From a virus, in the IMG/VR virus record IMGVR_UViG_3300009149_000023, positions 1 through 64,000 of that record: a stretch of DNA of 64,000 nucleotides. The stretch is one strand, 5' to 3'. The notes below the pieces were generated by a model. It worked only from the letters and a program-made list of their open reading frames with translations. It was not told the DNA's origin and did no database searches. Every line of letters starts with the position of its first letter. The stretch's first letter is position 1. Positions 8,247 to 16,819 of the stretch are shown here, one piece after another. Both the position numbers and the translations under genes were made by a program.

Positions 8247-9611
8247 TTATAGACAGAAACAATCTAGGTTATTCTCTTTTAGTTTAGCGAGGGTATACCC
8301 AAACTTTCCTGAAAAGAAATTCCGGTAGAATTCTGACACCTCTTCAATTAGTTTGTTTTCATTAAGAGGCTCGGTTACATCAGTTTTTATGTTGGTAAAA
8401 TCACAATCTCTTAGTCTTGATACAAGTTTCTGTATTAATTTGTTCTCTTCCGCTGTTTTAGCAAGCACAGGATTCATATATCCTTGAAGCTCAACAATTG
8501 TTTTATTTGATATTCTAGGCTTAGTAGTTTTCTTTACTTTCTTAGCAGCACATGTTAGTAGCTTCGACAAGTAATGAAAGTTTGTATAAGACAAAACAAT
8601 TGACATATATAAAGAGATTGTGTAGTGATAGTACAAGTTTAGTTCCCTATACATGCTTGTCTTTGTATTTGTCAATGCTGCAAAGAATGGAATAGCTATC
8701 AACTCAGTTAAAGGATTAGGCTCAACAATCTGCTTAGTTAAATCGGGACTAAGTTCATATCGTTTAAGCACAGCAGGAGTAACTATCTTTTCTATTAATT
8801 GCTTTACCATCAACACAGGAAGTAATGTATCACCTTGTCCTTGCTGACTTTCGGTTGAATCATAAAAGAACATACTTTCATAAAAGAAAGCATCTGGATA
8901 AGCGCTAATAAAAATATAGTCAACAACATTCTTAGCATACACAACTAAATAAGTAATAGGGTTTTTATCACAATCTAACACAGGTAATACATTTTCTAAG
9001 ATGTTTACGTATGTATCAATACAAACTGTTTCGGGACTGTCACCTGTTACAAATTTTAGATACTGCCAGAAAGGTTTGTTTGAAGTTGCAGATGCAAACA
9101 CTTTAATCTGAATTAGTTTATATAACTTGTTTAGGATTCCTTCTTTGGATAAAGTCTGTAAAAGGTTTGCAAAGATCTTACTATGAATATCTTTATCCGG
9201 TCTCAAGTCTGTACTATAAAATATAGTATAGAATTTTAAAGACACGCTTGCCGCTAATACAGCTAACATTTCACTTGTGTCAAAAAATATCTGTTTCTTT
9301 TTACTTCTTTGCACAATCTCCAGTTCCCTAACTACCTTAAATAGATCTTCTTTTTTACAGAATTCGAGTAAGCCCCATTTAATCTGAAGAAAGGCTTTAT
9401 ATAAAGCAGCACCATCTCTTGTCTTTACATAGTCAAGAAATGCTTTGTCCATTAAGTTGCTAATGTATTTTGATTTCTCTAATATACTGTCAACTACAGG
9501 AAAGATGTTTTCCCTTTGGTTCCTGATTGGCACATTTTTAATCTTGTAGATGTGCTCTGTACCTTTCACAGTAATGACTAACCTTTTTTCTTCGTTTAAA
9601 GAAATTCTCAT
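8247..9611 (-). CDS. Unknown 454-aa protein
   Basis: RBS and leader GAGGAATACTTA precede ATG; the same leader appears before several plus-strand structural genes. The protein is mostly helical, rich in Lys, Tyr and Phe, with Cys-containing ends ('NLDCFCL' at the C-terminus). The N-terminal 30 residues ('MRISLNEEKRLVITVKGTEHIYKI') look like a small beta domain. Placed between the membrane-protein set and the spike region, it is a candidate baseplate component. No catalytic signature is seen. Confidence 0.55.
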   Translation of the reverse strand: MRISLNEEKRLVITVKGTEHIYKIKNVPIRNQRENIFPVVDSILEKSKYISNLMDKAFLDYVKTRDGAALYKAFLQIKWGLLEFCKKEDLFKVVRELEIVQRSKKKQIFFDTSEMLAVLAASVSLKFYTIFYSTDLRPDKDIHSKIFANLLQTLSKEGILNKLYKLIQIKVFASATSNKPFWQYLKFVTGDSPETVCIDTYVNILENVLPVLDCDKNPITYLVVYAKNVVDYIFISAYPDAFFYESMFFYDSTESQQGQGDTLLPVLMVKQLIEKIVTPAVLKRYELSPDLTKQIVEPNPLTELIAIPFFAALTNTKTSMYRELNLYYHYTISLYMSIVLSYTNFHYLSKLLTCAAKKVKKTTKPRISNKTIVELQGYMNPVLAKTAEENKLIQKLVSRLRDCDFTNIKTDVTEPLNENKLIEEVSEFYRNFFSGKFGYTLAKLKENNLDCFCL

Positions 9612-9639
9612 TAAGTATTCCTCCTAATTATGTAACAAA

Positions 9640-10482
9640 CTAAGCTTGTTCGAAATCTGATCCAGTGAATGCTGAAACCATATCACCAAAACTGGCTGCG
9701 GTATCTGCTATCTCAGATGCTGCAAAAACTTGTTGTGCTATAAAGATTCCTTCGCATACTACAACGCAAGTAGCAGCTACTGTACCGACGCCTGCTGCCA
9801 TAGCAACTACGCCCACAACACTTAATACAACGGGAAGGTTTTGAATCCCCAATCTTTGAAATAGTTGATTGAAGTAATTAAGAACGGGGGAAATGAAGCT
9901 CCAAAGTGTTTTTAGGACTTTTAAAGTGAACATAAGGACAGGTTTTACTAGGTCCCACAATACTCCTGCTATTGCTTTTAGTACTTCTCCTCCTTTTGCT
10001 AACACATCTTTGAAACCTTCTAACAAGTTCTTACCAGTACCCTCCTTAAACATTTTATTCATTTCATCATGAAATTTTTCTAACTGCGTAACTAGTTTCT
10101 TTTGTTCCGCAGCTTGTTCCTTACCAAAGGTTCCTAACAACACAATTGTTGCCGATAGATATGCGATCCTATCGTTAATAGTCATATCTTCTTGTGTGAA
10201 GTTAATTAAGTCAATTGTTTTAACATCTTTCGCTTTCTTATCTATTTTCTTAAGACTAGAGTTAAGATCAGAATCAAATTTAGAAGCAAAGCGTCTGACA
10301 TTCTTTTTAAACTTAGGGTCAACATTCTTTGCATTAGCGACAAAATCTAATACCATACAGAGGATAGCAACACTTTCCTCAAGTTTCTTAGAAGGAGTAT
10401 TTTCCTTGTAAAGAGCATCTATAATCTTTTTCATATCAGGATCTGTTTTTCTACCAAACAGTTCTTTTAAGTCGACTTGCAT
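9640..10482 (-). CDS. Membrane-interacting protein next to the spike
   Basis: The start is set at 10482 (MQVDLKELFG) because TTGGAGG sits 7 bases upstream; the frame extends 30 codons further, overlapping the spike gene, without an RBS. The resulting 280-residue protein is helical and Lys-rich for 150 residues, then has amphipathic Trp/Phe/Leu segments (175-210) and a long Ala/Val/Gly hydrophobic stretch at 215-252 ('LPVVLSVVGVVAMAAGVGTV', then 'CEGIFIAQQVF') that could cross a membrane twice. It follows the spike gene directly. A role in cell-envelope penetration would fit, by inference. Confidence 0.58.
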   Translation of the reverse strand: MQVDLKELFGRKTDPDMKKIIDALYKENTPSKKLEESVAILCMVLDFVANAKNVDPKFKKNVRRFASKFDSDLNSSLKKIDKKAKDVKTIDLINFTQEDMTINDRIAYLSATIVLLGTFGKEQAAEQKKLVTQLEKFHDEMNKMFKEGTGKNLLEGFKDVLAKGGEVLKAIAGVLWDLVKPVLMFTLKVLKTLWSFISPVLNYFNQLFQRLGIQNLPVVLSVVGVVAMAAGVGTVAATCVVVCEGIFIAQQVFAASEIADTAASFGDMVSAFTGSDFEQA

Positions 10483-10498
10483 CACTATCCTCCAAGAT

Positions 10499-12295
10499 TT
10501 AAGCTGTCGCTGTGGCGCTAGGACCACCAGATGTGAGAACGGGGCTAATGCCGCCAAGAGTTGAGCTTCCATTAACTACCAAGTTACCATCGATTGTTAC
10601 ATTACCTTCGTTGATTATGTTAGGAGCCTTTATCTTAATGGTATCGGGAGCTTCTATCAAAGCATTCCCTGTTGCCATGTTAAAGATAAGTTTATGAGCT
10701 GTTGTTCCTGACTTTAGCTCAATGATTTGATTTTGCTCATCAAGTCTTAACTGATGACCTGCTGCTGTTATAGCAGTAATGACGCTGTCCTTCTCACTAA
10801 TTTCTATCATATGCTCACTAGGAGTCATTAATCTTATAAAGCCATCATCTTCATGAGCATTCATATAAAACACATAGCCTTCAGGTAATTGTACTTGAGC
10901 ATACTTCTTGTCTTCATGCTCATTCATTTCAAATCTATATTCTGTAGGTGTCTGCATTTTAATGAACTTATCATCATCATGATCATTTATATAAAAATAA
11001 GAACCTGCCGGGGTTTGAAGTTGGATATACTTCTTATCATCATGCTCGTTCATTTCAAATCTATAGTTAGTGGAAGTAAGCACTTTAATAAATCTATCGT
11101 CGTCATGTGTATTCATAAAGAATAAGTAATTCTCATCTGTTTGCATTTGAATAAACTTTTTATCGTCATGTGTACACAATTCAACACGATAGCCTTTTAG
11201 AGGATCACCTTTCTGATCAACCTCATCCTCTATGCCACCTTGGTCTGAGTCAGGTTCATCGATAGCTAAGTATTTAACTCGATCTTTAGGATCCTCTTGA
11301 CCTATCTTCATATCAGGATCTTTCGTTCTTTCAGACCCTCTGATGCCATTGCCACCTTTAATCCTAATAGTAGATTCTTGTCCGCCTTTGTTTACCCAAG
11401 AACCTTTCTGTCCACCTTTACCGCCACCGAGAGCATTATCTTCGTTTGTCTCATCTTCATTATTATCTTTGTTTTCTCTAGGCTGCCCTTGCTCATCTTC
11501 AGCAGCTTCAAAGCCTTCTCCAATAGGCCCTTTATCTGAGCCAAAAGGTTTAGGCGCATCTTCTCTAGGAGCCCACAGTTCAATATTCTTTCTATCTTTG
11601 TGCTCGTTAACTTCCAAAAAGAAGTTTATGTAAGATCGAAGCATTAAGCGTTCGTTATTGTCTGAAAGAAGAATTCTATGACCATGTGGTGTCTTCATAA
11701 GATAAAATTCTTTCTCTGGTGAGCATTTATTCTTTACTTCTTGTATAGTTGTATGTTTTATAGAGTTAATGCCGAAAGGCAGATACCTACACTGATTAGG
11801 ATCACCATCTTCAAACATTACAAGTATAAAAGCATTTCTGGCAGGAACAGCAAATGAGCCAAAGTCATCATATACTTTTTGATCTTTTCTAGCATTAGGG
11901 TCTTGCTTACCATCAGCCATTTCTTCTGAAGATTGGTGAGGCTGAGGTTTAACTTCTTCACCTAAGACTTTAGTTCCTGATTCTTCTTTAGTGTCAGAAC
12001 CTTCTGTTATCTTATTTCCAAGTAGTTTACCAGCATCACAAACTTTACTTGTATTCTGACTTCCATATAAAAATACAGGATAAGCATATATACCAACAGT
12101 CTCTTCAATGTCCATCATAAGTTCAGGAATGTATACTTCAATTCTGCCTTCTCGCTCTAAAGGCTCATTACCTTCCTTCTCTTCGTGATTGTTTAAAACC
12201 TTAGCTTTATACAGGCCGAAGTATCGCTTTTGCTCCCATCCAGACAGTAAGAAGTTTTTTCTATAGTCTTGGTTATCATCATCACGCCAATTCAT
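10499..12295 (-). CDS. Baseplate central spike, gp5/VgrG-like
   Basis: A 598-residue protein with three parts. Residues ~25-185 form an OB-fold of the gp5/gpV type ('GRIEVYIPEL' 50-59, 'AYPVF', 'GSFAVPARNAFILVMFEDGD' 146-165, 'PFGI'). The motif 'HGHRILLSDNNERLML' (204-219) is typical of gp5-like spikes. After an acidic, Gly-rich linker (~245-365), residues 368-493 hold six exact 21-residue repeats (see repeat entry), followed by a beta-helix-like tail with 'IKIKAPNIINEGNVTIDGNLVVNGSS' pattern (split here 554-579 by description). In the virion it would form the trimeric needle that pierces the cell envelope. No lysozyme domain is present, unlike T4 gp5. RBS GGAGGG lies upstream of ATG. Confidence 0.85.
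   Translation of the reverse strand: MNWRDDDNQDYRKNFLLSGWEQKRYFGLYKAKVLNNHEEKEGNEPLEREGRIEVYIPELMMDIEETVGIYAYPVFLYGSQNTSKVCDAGKLLGNKITEGSDTKEESGTKVLGEEVKPQPHQSSEEMADGKQDPNARKDQKVYDDFGSFAVPARNAFILVMFEDGDPNQCRYLPFGINSIKHTTIQEVKNKCSPEKEFYLMKTPHGHRILLSDNNERLMLRSYINFFLEVNEHKDRKNIELWAPREDAPKPFGSDKGPIGEGFEAAEDEQGQPRENKDNNEDETNEDNALGGGKGGQKGSWVNKGGQESTIRIKGGNGIRGSERTKDPDMKIGQEDPKDRVKYLAIDEPDSDQGGIEDEVDQKGDPLKGYRVELCTHDDKKFIQMQTDENYLFFMNTHDDDRFIKVLTSTNYRFEMNEHDDKKYIQLQTPAGSYFYINDHDDDKFIKMQTPTEYRFEMNEHEDKKYAQVQLPEGYVFYMNAHEDDGFIRLMTPSEHMIEISEKDSVITAITAAGHQLRLDEQNQIIELKSGTTAHKLIFNMATGNALIEAPDTIKIKAPNIINEGNVTIDGNLVVNGSSTLGGISPVLTSGGPSATATA
10817..11194 (-). repeat. Six tandem 63-bp units coding a His-Asp/Glu-Asp ladder
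   Basis: Within the spike gene, residues 368-493 are six consecutive 21-residue units. Each has an aromatic strand, then H-(D/E)-D, then 'KFI.MQT' or a variant. The His residues are at 376, 397, 418, 439, 460 and 481, an exact 21-residue spacing; the seventh position (502) is Lys. Adjacent units alternate between an 'FEMNEH' type and a 'FYINDH' type, which suggests duplication of a 42-residue pair. In a trimeric beta-helix such residues would stack as a ladder. Confidence 0.85.
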
Positions 12296-12382
12296 TAGTA
12301 ACCCTCCAAAGGAAAAAGCACAACATAAAAAACTTATGTGTGTATAACGTAGATATATATCTGAACTTGACTACCTGAAAGA

Positions 12383-13237
12383 TTAAAGTTGCTTGTAGAT
12401 CTCTTTTGTCAGCTCTTTGAATGCTGCAAAGTTATATTTCTTCATACCATCATCAAACAAATCGTACGAGTTTGTTTTAATACAGTACAGTAATGCTAAC
12501 AGGTATGAAGGCCTTTCAACATAAAATAACGTCTTTGGTTTAAACTTAGCATAGGAAAATAGCTGTTGAATAGTTTCGTTTTTATGAAGGAACTCAAACT
12601 CCTTAAATTCCTTAACTAGTTTGTTAATATCATCTAGTTTTAGTTTCTCTAGTTTATCTTTAGCTTCATCATATACAACAGCATCGAAATGCATGAGATA
12701 TTTCTTTAACTTAGCATACTTGATAGGCGCGTGGTCTGGATCAAGAATGGTGTCAATGATGTACTTCTTAACTAAAATTTCAAATAACGCAACCTCTTGC
12801 TTCTGACTGGTTACTATTTTAGCTCTAAGACCTACCTCTCTATAGTAAAAAGAGAATAAGTAAGTTAAAAGGAAGTCATTCATTTTAGGTGTGATAAGTT
12901 GCGGCTTGTTATGAAATGTTTCAAATATTAAACCAAAAGTTATATGAAGGAATATTTTCTTAAGCAAAGCACTTGAAGAAGTTTCGTCACTTAAAAGCTT
13001 CTGTACCTGCATTAAGATAACAACTTTGCCACCATCTACTGCAACATCTAAATAGGGTTCTTTATCGGTTACACCTATGACAACCTTCTTACCTATCTTT
13101 GCGTTGAACAAAGGTATCAATTTTGTTTCACCTGAAACACGTGCTTGAGTTTCAAATATTGTTTTTATCAATTGAAAGTTAGGGTCATTCGGGTTTAAAA
13201 GTGTGTACGGGGTCTTAGGTAACATCTTAATCAACAC
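12383..13237 (-). CDS. Unknown 284-aa protein
   Basis: AGGAGG is followed at 4 bases by GTG (13237), at 7 by TTG (13234) and only at 16 by ATG (13225), so initiation is probably at GTG or TTG. The protein is Lys/Leu/Phe-rich and helical in its second half ('AKDKLEKLKLDDINKLVKEF'). The first 75 residues look like a small alpha/beta fold. No active-site motif is seen. It is separated from the spike gene by 87 bases that contain a short inverted repeat. Role unknown; baseplate or assembly by context. Confidence 0.55.
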   Translation of the reverse strand: MLIKMLPKTPYTLLNPNDPNFQLIKTIFETQARVSGETKLIPLFNAKIGKKVVIGVTDKEPYLDVAVDGGKVVILMQVQKLLSDETSSSALLKKIFLHITFGLIFETFHNKPQLITPKMNDFLLTYLFSFYYREVGLRAKIVTSQKQEVALFEILVKKYIIDTILDPDHAPIKYAKLKKYLMHFDAVVYDEAKDKLEKLKLDDINKLVKEFKEFEFLHKNETIQQLFSYAKFKPKTLFYVERPSYLLALLYCIKTNSYDLFDDGMKKYNFAAFKELTKEIYKQL

Positions 13238-13246
13238 TATTCCTCC

Positions 13247-13648
13247 TTATATAGAAACTTCTGCGTCTACTGTATGGAAAATATCTGTAGATTCATACAA
13301 TGCTAGAACATCATTCACTCTTGCTGACTCAGGAACTTTAATTGTTTCTGTTTTAAAGTCAAGCATAGAGAACATATCATTTACATATAATAGTATAAAG
13401 TAATAGCCGGGATCGCTATACGTATCATAACAAAACAGATCGGGTCTGTAATGATAGCCTGTGTCAAGCTGTATAGATTTTGCTGATTCAAGCAAGTATA
13501 CTTTGTTTCTATCAAGTACACCCATTAAAGGAGAAGGTATAATTAAATCATACTCAGAAAAATAGTACATCTTCCTGTAACGACTTTGCTTGTATCTTAC
13601 AAACTTGTTAGCAGAAACAGAGCTATTAATATTATTTGTTACCTGCAT
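13247..13648 (-). CDS. Unknown 133-aa protein
   Basis: Tyr- and Ser-rich, beta-leaning small protein ('KYFSEYDLIIPSPLMGVLD'-type strands, 'YHYRPDLFCYDTYSDPGYYF'). Its start overlaps the end of the 13632-14366 gene, with GAGGA upstream, so translation is coupled. No motif recognised. Possibly a small structural protein. Confidence 0.5.
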   Translation of the reverse strand: MQVTNNINSSVSANKFVRYKQSRYRKMYYFSEYDLIIPSPLMGVLDRNKVYLLESAKSIQLDTGYHYRPDLFCYDTYSDPGYYFILLYVNDMFSMLDFKTETIKVPESARVNDVLALYESTDIFHTVDAEVSI

Positions 13649-14366
13649 CGGGATCCTCCTCAGGCTTATCTTCTATAAGTAATTGATCTGGATCTGGTTT
13701 ATATGCACCTTTTAGCCATGACTCAGATGCATGCTCAATCCCTATTTCAGATAGTTTATTAACAACTATTTGAATATCAGGAGACATGTTTAAATTCTGC
13801 GTCAGGAACTTCCACTCACCTCTAATCAACTCAATAGGAATGTCAAGAAAACCATTATGGTATTTCTCATGTAGTGTTTTAACTAAAGGCACATAACCTA
13901 CTTTATCTGCAAAGTGTAAACCAATTACAATCTGCGCAACATCAAATGTTGAAAACTTTTCCTTTTCTTGCATTAATGTATCTGTAACCATACAACATAC
14001 ATTAAATAAAGAAATAGGATGGTGATGGATTTCGATACTGCATTCTTCGTTAGTTTCATGTGTTAGTACACATTCAGTTACATTCATCTCAGTTCTAAGG
14101 TATTTAGTCCAGTTTCTGTATTCCGGGGCAGTCCTGACCATCTTCTCAACAGCCTTAATAAAATATTTATAATCATTAACAGTGTAGAAGAAATTCTTTT
14201 TTAGTTCTAAGTTAAACTGACTTTCTTCGATCTTGAAAACAGGATTAGCAGTATCAGCTGCAATATCTTTAATTGATGGTTTGATTATTTCTGCAGTTTC
14301 TGTAACATCTGTGAAGTCTTCCTTTACTTCATCGTCTACGAAAGCTCTTTCTATTTTCTTTCCCAT
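13632..14366 (-). CDS. Phage protein with IEIHHHP motif, 244 aa
   Basis: RBS AGGAGGG precedes ATG. The acidic, disordered N-terminus (1-45) leads into a folded core with 'CSIEIHHHPISLFNV', 'FDVAQIVIGLHFADKVGYVPL' and 'VKTLHEKYHNG'. I have seen this combination of a His-rich 'EIHH.P' strand and a later 'VGLVPL...H...H' segment in uncharacterised proteins of large myophages, but I cannot name the family. Several His residues could bind metal, and an HNH-like fold is one possibility. The C-terminus is acidic and Pro-rich. Confidence 0.55.
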   Translation of the reverse strand: MGKKIERAFVDDEVKEDFTDVTETAEIIKPSIKDIAADTANPVFKIEESQFNLELKKNFFYTVNDYKYFIKAVEKMVRTAPEYRNWTKYLRTEMNVTECVLTHETNEECSIEIHHHPISLFNVCCMVTDTLMQEKEKFSTFDVAQIVIGLHFADKVGYVPLVKTLHEKYHNGFLDIPIELIRGEWKFLTQNLNMSPDIQIVVNKLSEIGIEHASESWLKGAYKPDPDQLLIEDKPEEDPDAGNK

Positions 14367-14397
14367 TTTAGTACCCTCCTAGGAAAATTATTCTGAA

Positions 14398-14625
14398 TTA
14401 ACGTATACCTTCTTGAATTTTACAGATCCATGCATCGTCCACCTTTACTCTAACGTGTGGAAGAAGCTTTGTAAAATTATTATTATCAACTGGCATTGCG
14501 AATATGTATTTTCGTGTTTCATTATCAATAGGATCTATTACTTCTTGTTCATGTACAACATATTGTTTGTCGTTATAGGTGAACTTGTCACCATTACATA
14601 ACATCCAAAAAGCAATTTCTTTCAT
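14398..14625 (-). CDS. Small beta-barrel-like protein, 75 aa
   Basis: Short protein with the pattern 'L.NGDKFTYNDKQYVVHEQE', i.e. two beta strands around a Gly-Asp-Lys-Phe turn. The next gene upstream (14647-15018) has a matching 'LDEGVKFHYKDRVYVKFQ' start, so the two appear to be distant paralogues. RBS GAGGG precedes ATG. Such small SH3-like proteins are common in myophages and are of unknown function. Confidence 0.5.
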   Translation of the reverse strand: MKEIAFWMLCNGDKFTYNDKQYVVHEQEVIDPIDNETRKYIFAMPVDNNNFTKLLPHVRVKVDDAWICKIQEGIR

Positions 14626-14646
14626 TTATTATCCCTCACTAAAACT

Positions 14647-15018
14647 TTAACTTTGGTAGTCTTCCTCAGCCTCTTGTCCTAATACAGTAAAGACCCTATA
14701 TTCGCTAGGATCGTATCGAAACTTTTTAAGAAGTTCATCATTAACTAATATTTGATAAGAATTACCTAGCCATGTTATGTGAACAACACCAAATGTATGT
14801 CTGTGGTCTGTTGAGAATGTAAATCTTTGCAGTTGACATAATTTAGTACATTCCTCAATACTGCCTCCCCATAACTCAGCAGGTATAGCTATAGGTATAT
14901 AACGATACTCTGTAGAAGTAGCTGAAACAGTAGCCCTTATTTGAAACTTTACATAAACTCTATCTTTATAGTGAAACTTTACACCTTCGTCTAAATGAGC
15001 AAATTCTAAATAAGCCAC
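14647..15018 (-). CDS. Small beta-rich protein, 123 aa, GTG start
   Basis: Starts with GTG (MAYLEFAHL), 9 bases after AGGAGG. The first 30 residues resemble the 14398-14625 protein ('G.KF.Y....YV'). The rest is beta-rich with 'YRYIPIAIPAELWGG' and 'FGVVHITWLGNSYQI'. No catalytic residues recognised. Possibly a duplicated small structural protein. Confidence 0.52.
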   Translation of the reverse strand: MAYLEFAHLDEGVKFHYKDRVYVKFQIRATVSATSTEYRYIPIAIPAELWGGSIEECTKLCQLQRFTFSTDHRHTFGVVHITWLGNSYQILVNDELLKKFRYDPSEYRVFTVLGQEAEEDYQS

Positions 15019-15031
15019 AAATTATTACCTC

Positions 15032-16180
15032 CTAGATAGGCTCGTAATAATAAATACTAATAAAGTCATCCTTTTTAATCGGAACGTACAAGCTAATAGT
15101 AGAAGGATCTTTTACTTTGTATTCTCTATCTTCACTCATAATACCCCAATAACTCATAACAGTTATTTTTCTATTACCGATAGGTTCAGGTAAGGTTACA
15201 TCGTAAGGAGCAGTAATGTCGCTATGGTCTACAGTGATTGGTATGTTATATGATTTTTGGAATTCATAGGTAATTTGACCATCTTGGATAATAGAGTCTC
15301 CAATCTTAATCGTATTTACTCCAGGAGTTCTTTCATCGCCCGGGCCTACATACCATTCATAGAATCCTGTATCTATTTGTCCGTTAATAACAATAGACTT
15401 TTTAAACTCATCAACACGCCAATCAGTCTTTAAAACTATATAGGCAGGCAGTTCTATATCCCACTCGAATGTCATGTTAATTCTATAGTCAGGCTTTTCA
15501 GATCCACCATACCATGTTGTTCCATCGGATATAGATGTTAGTCTGATCATAGGTGAACTATTAACAGGGAATACATAATACTGCTGGTCTACACTTCTTA
15601 TAAGTTTTTGATCAAGTTCGGTCTGACTCCAATCAAGAGTATAGTGTTGTCCTGTTGATTCGTTTACATAATCATAAGTAATCATTTCTGTTGGGATCTG
15701 TAATTGTGTAGTGAATTCAGGAAGTATAAACCATTTGTCAGTATCGAACCATTGCATAGTAGCAAATTGATAGTCATGCGCTTCAGGACTTGAATGAGCA
15801 ATAAGTATAACTTCAGAAGTTCCCATAAACCTTTCAAATATAGGAGTAATCTGTACATGGTCGTCTTCATACATTTTCTCATATAAAGTAGACGCAAAGT
15901 AGTAAGCATTTCTTTTAGAATGCTTCCATGTATGATTTGTTTTCTCATCTATCTTACTAAGAGTAAAGTTTCCTGAGAGTAACGGCAATACTGGAGCATC
16001 CAAGTTTCTTGTTTTATAATCAAGCAAGTATTGTAGAGACTTTGTATAGTTTCCGCAAACTACTGTCTCTATAGAATTGTGGCACACCTGTTGAGACATA
16101 TAATTTAGAAAATGTCTGATATACGAACTAAGGTGTATATGAGGTCTAATATTTTGAGTATAAAAGGTTTCAACTGGCAT
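15032..16180 (-). CDS. Unknown beta-rich protein, 382 aa
   Basis: Tyr-, Trp- and Ile-rich with many short strands. The C-terminal half ('IELPAYIVLKTDWRVDEFKKSI', 'GQIDTGFYEWYVGPG', 'YVPIKKDDFISIYYYEPI') looks like a beta-sandwich typical of virion structural proteins. The N-terminal third is more helical and contains several Cys and His residues without a clear metal pattern. Only a weak RBS (GGAGAG) lies near the ATG. It is the second gene of the minus-strand block, so a baseplate or tail role is plausible but not shown. Confidence 0.55.
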   Translation of the reverse strand: MPVETFYTQNIRPHIHLSSYIRHFLNYMSQQVCHNSIETVVCGNYTKSLQYLLDYKTRNLDAPVLPLLSGNFTLSKIDEKTNHTWKHSKRNAYYFASTLYEKMYEDDHVQITPIFERFMGTSEVILIAHSSPEAHDYQFATMQWFDTDKWFILPEFTTQLQIPTEMITYDYVNESTGQHYTLDWSQTELDQKLIRSVDQQYYVFPVNSSPMIRLTSISDGTTWYGGSEKPDYRINMTFEWDIELPAYIVLKTDWRVDEFKKSIVINGQIDTGFYEWYVGPGDERTPGVNTIKIGDSIIQDGQITYEFQKSYNIPITVDHSDITAPYDVTLPEPIGNRKITVMSYWGIMSEDREYKVKDPSTISLYVPIKKDDFISIYYYEPI

Positions 16181-16192
16181 TGTTACTCTCCA

Positions 16193-16672
16193 TCATATTT
16201 TGAATTTTTCAAACTCAATTTCAGCTCCGACACTTTTAACAACTTTCTTCTGACTAGTTGCGTCTATAAAATGTCTTTCGCAGTGTACATATAAATCATG
16301 CTCTCGTAGGAACATATACAGCTGCACTTTCTGCAAAAAATCACCATTAGGTGTTTTAGTTTTACCTAAAGTGATCGTTTCATTTGAGAAGAGTAAACAC
16401 TCTTTATTCCTGATGTGTTTGAATTGGTTGGTGATTTTAAGATGTTGTGACTCTACTGAATCGAGTAATAAGTTCTGTGCTACAAAGATAGAATCATTCA
16501 CATTATCGTATTTCCTGAATACGAATCTACCTGTCACTTCTTTAATTGCTCTATTGTCAAGATCAATGTCTATGTAAGAGTTTGAACGGTGAAACTTTAC
16601 ATCTAATCCTAACAAGTCACTTCCTACTTGAACCGCAAGTTTGTACGTCCTTGGAAAACTAAAAAATCTCAT
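16193..16672 (-). CDS. First gene of minus-strand block, unknown, 159 aa
   Basis: The start is at 16672 (MRFFSFPRTY), preceded by AAGGAGGG; an in-frame ATG at 16699 lies upstream of that RBS. The protein is beta-leaning ('YKLAVQVGSDLLGLDVKF', 'YIDIDLDNRAIKEVTGRFVF') and basic. It is headed by the promoter-like motif at 16723-16734, so it opens the long minus-strand transcription unit. No family recognised. Confidence 0.55.
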   Translation of the reverse strand: MRFFSFPRTYKLAVQVGSDLLGLDVKFHRSNSYIDIDLDNRAIKEVTGRFVFRKYDNVNDSIFVAQNLLLDSVESQHLKITNQFKHIRNKECLLFSNETITLGKTKTPNGDFLQKVQLYMFLREHDLYVHCERHFIDATSQKKVVKSVGAEIEFEKFKI

Positions 16673-16722
16673 TAAAGTAAACCCTCCTTGATGCAACATG
16701 AATAAACGTATGGTACTACATC

Positions 16723-16734
16723 AATTGTTGTGTT
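16723..16734 (-). promoter_or_regulatory. Late-promoter-like motif AACACAACAATT (minus strand)
   Basis: Read on the minus strand as AACACAACAATT, preceded by TAAA and followed by GATGTAGTAC. The copy at 32999-33010 has the same core and nearly the same flank (GAAGTAGTAC). It lies 51 bases upstream of the start of the first minus-strand gene, in the short divergent region, where it would drive the whole 1-16672 block. Confidence 0.65.
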
Positions 16735-16819
16735 TTTACATGTGTGAGAAAAACTCTTAAAATTTAAAAATGTAGAGTACTACTTATACATATGAGTATC
16801 TTTAAAGGAGTGTTCCTAT

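Noticed and set aside
11297-11633. Plus-strand open frames opposite the spike gene
   Set aside because: They are antisense to a well-supported gene, lack an RBS, and owe their length to the Gly/Asp-rich codons of the spike linker.
12316-12327. AGCACAACATAA, resembling the promoter-like motif
   Set aside because: It is on the plus strand in a minus-strand gene block, differs in the core, and has no gene downstream on its strand.
12296-12382. Inverted repeats ACATAA/TTATGT and AGATATATATCT between spike and 12383 gene
   Set aside because: Stems are short, AT-only, and not followed by a T-run on the transcribed strand, so no terminator call is made.
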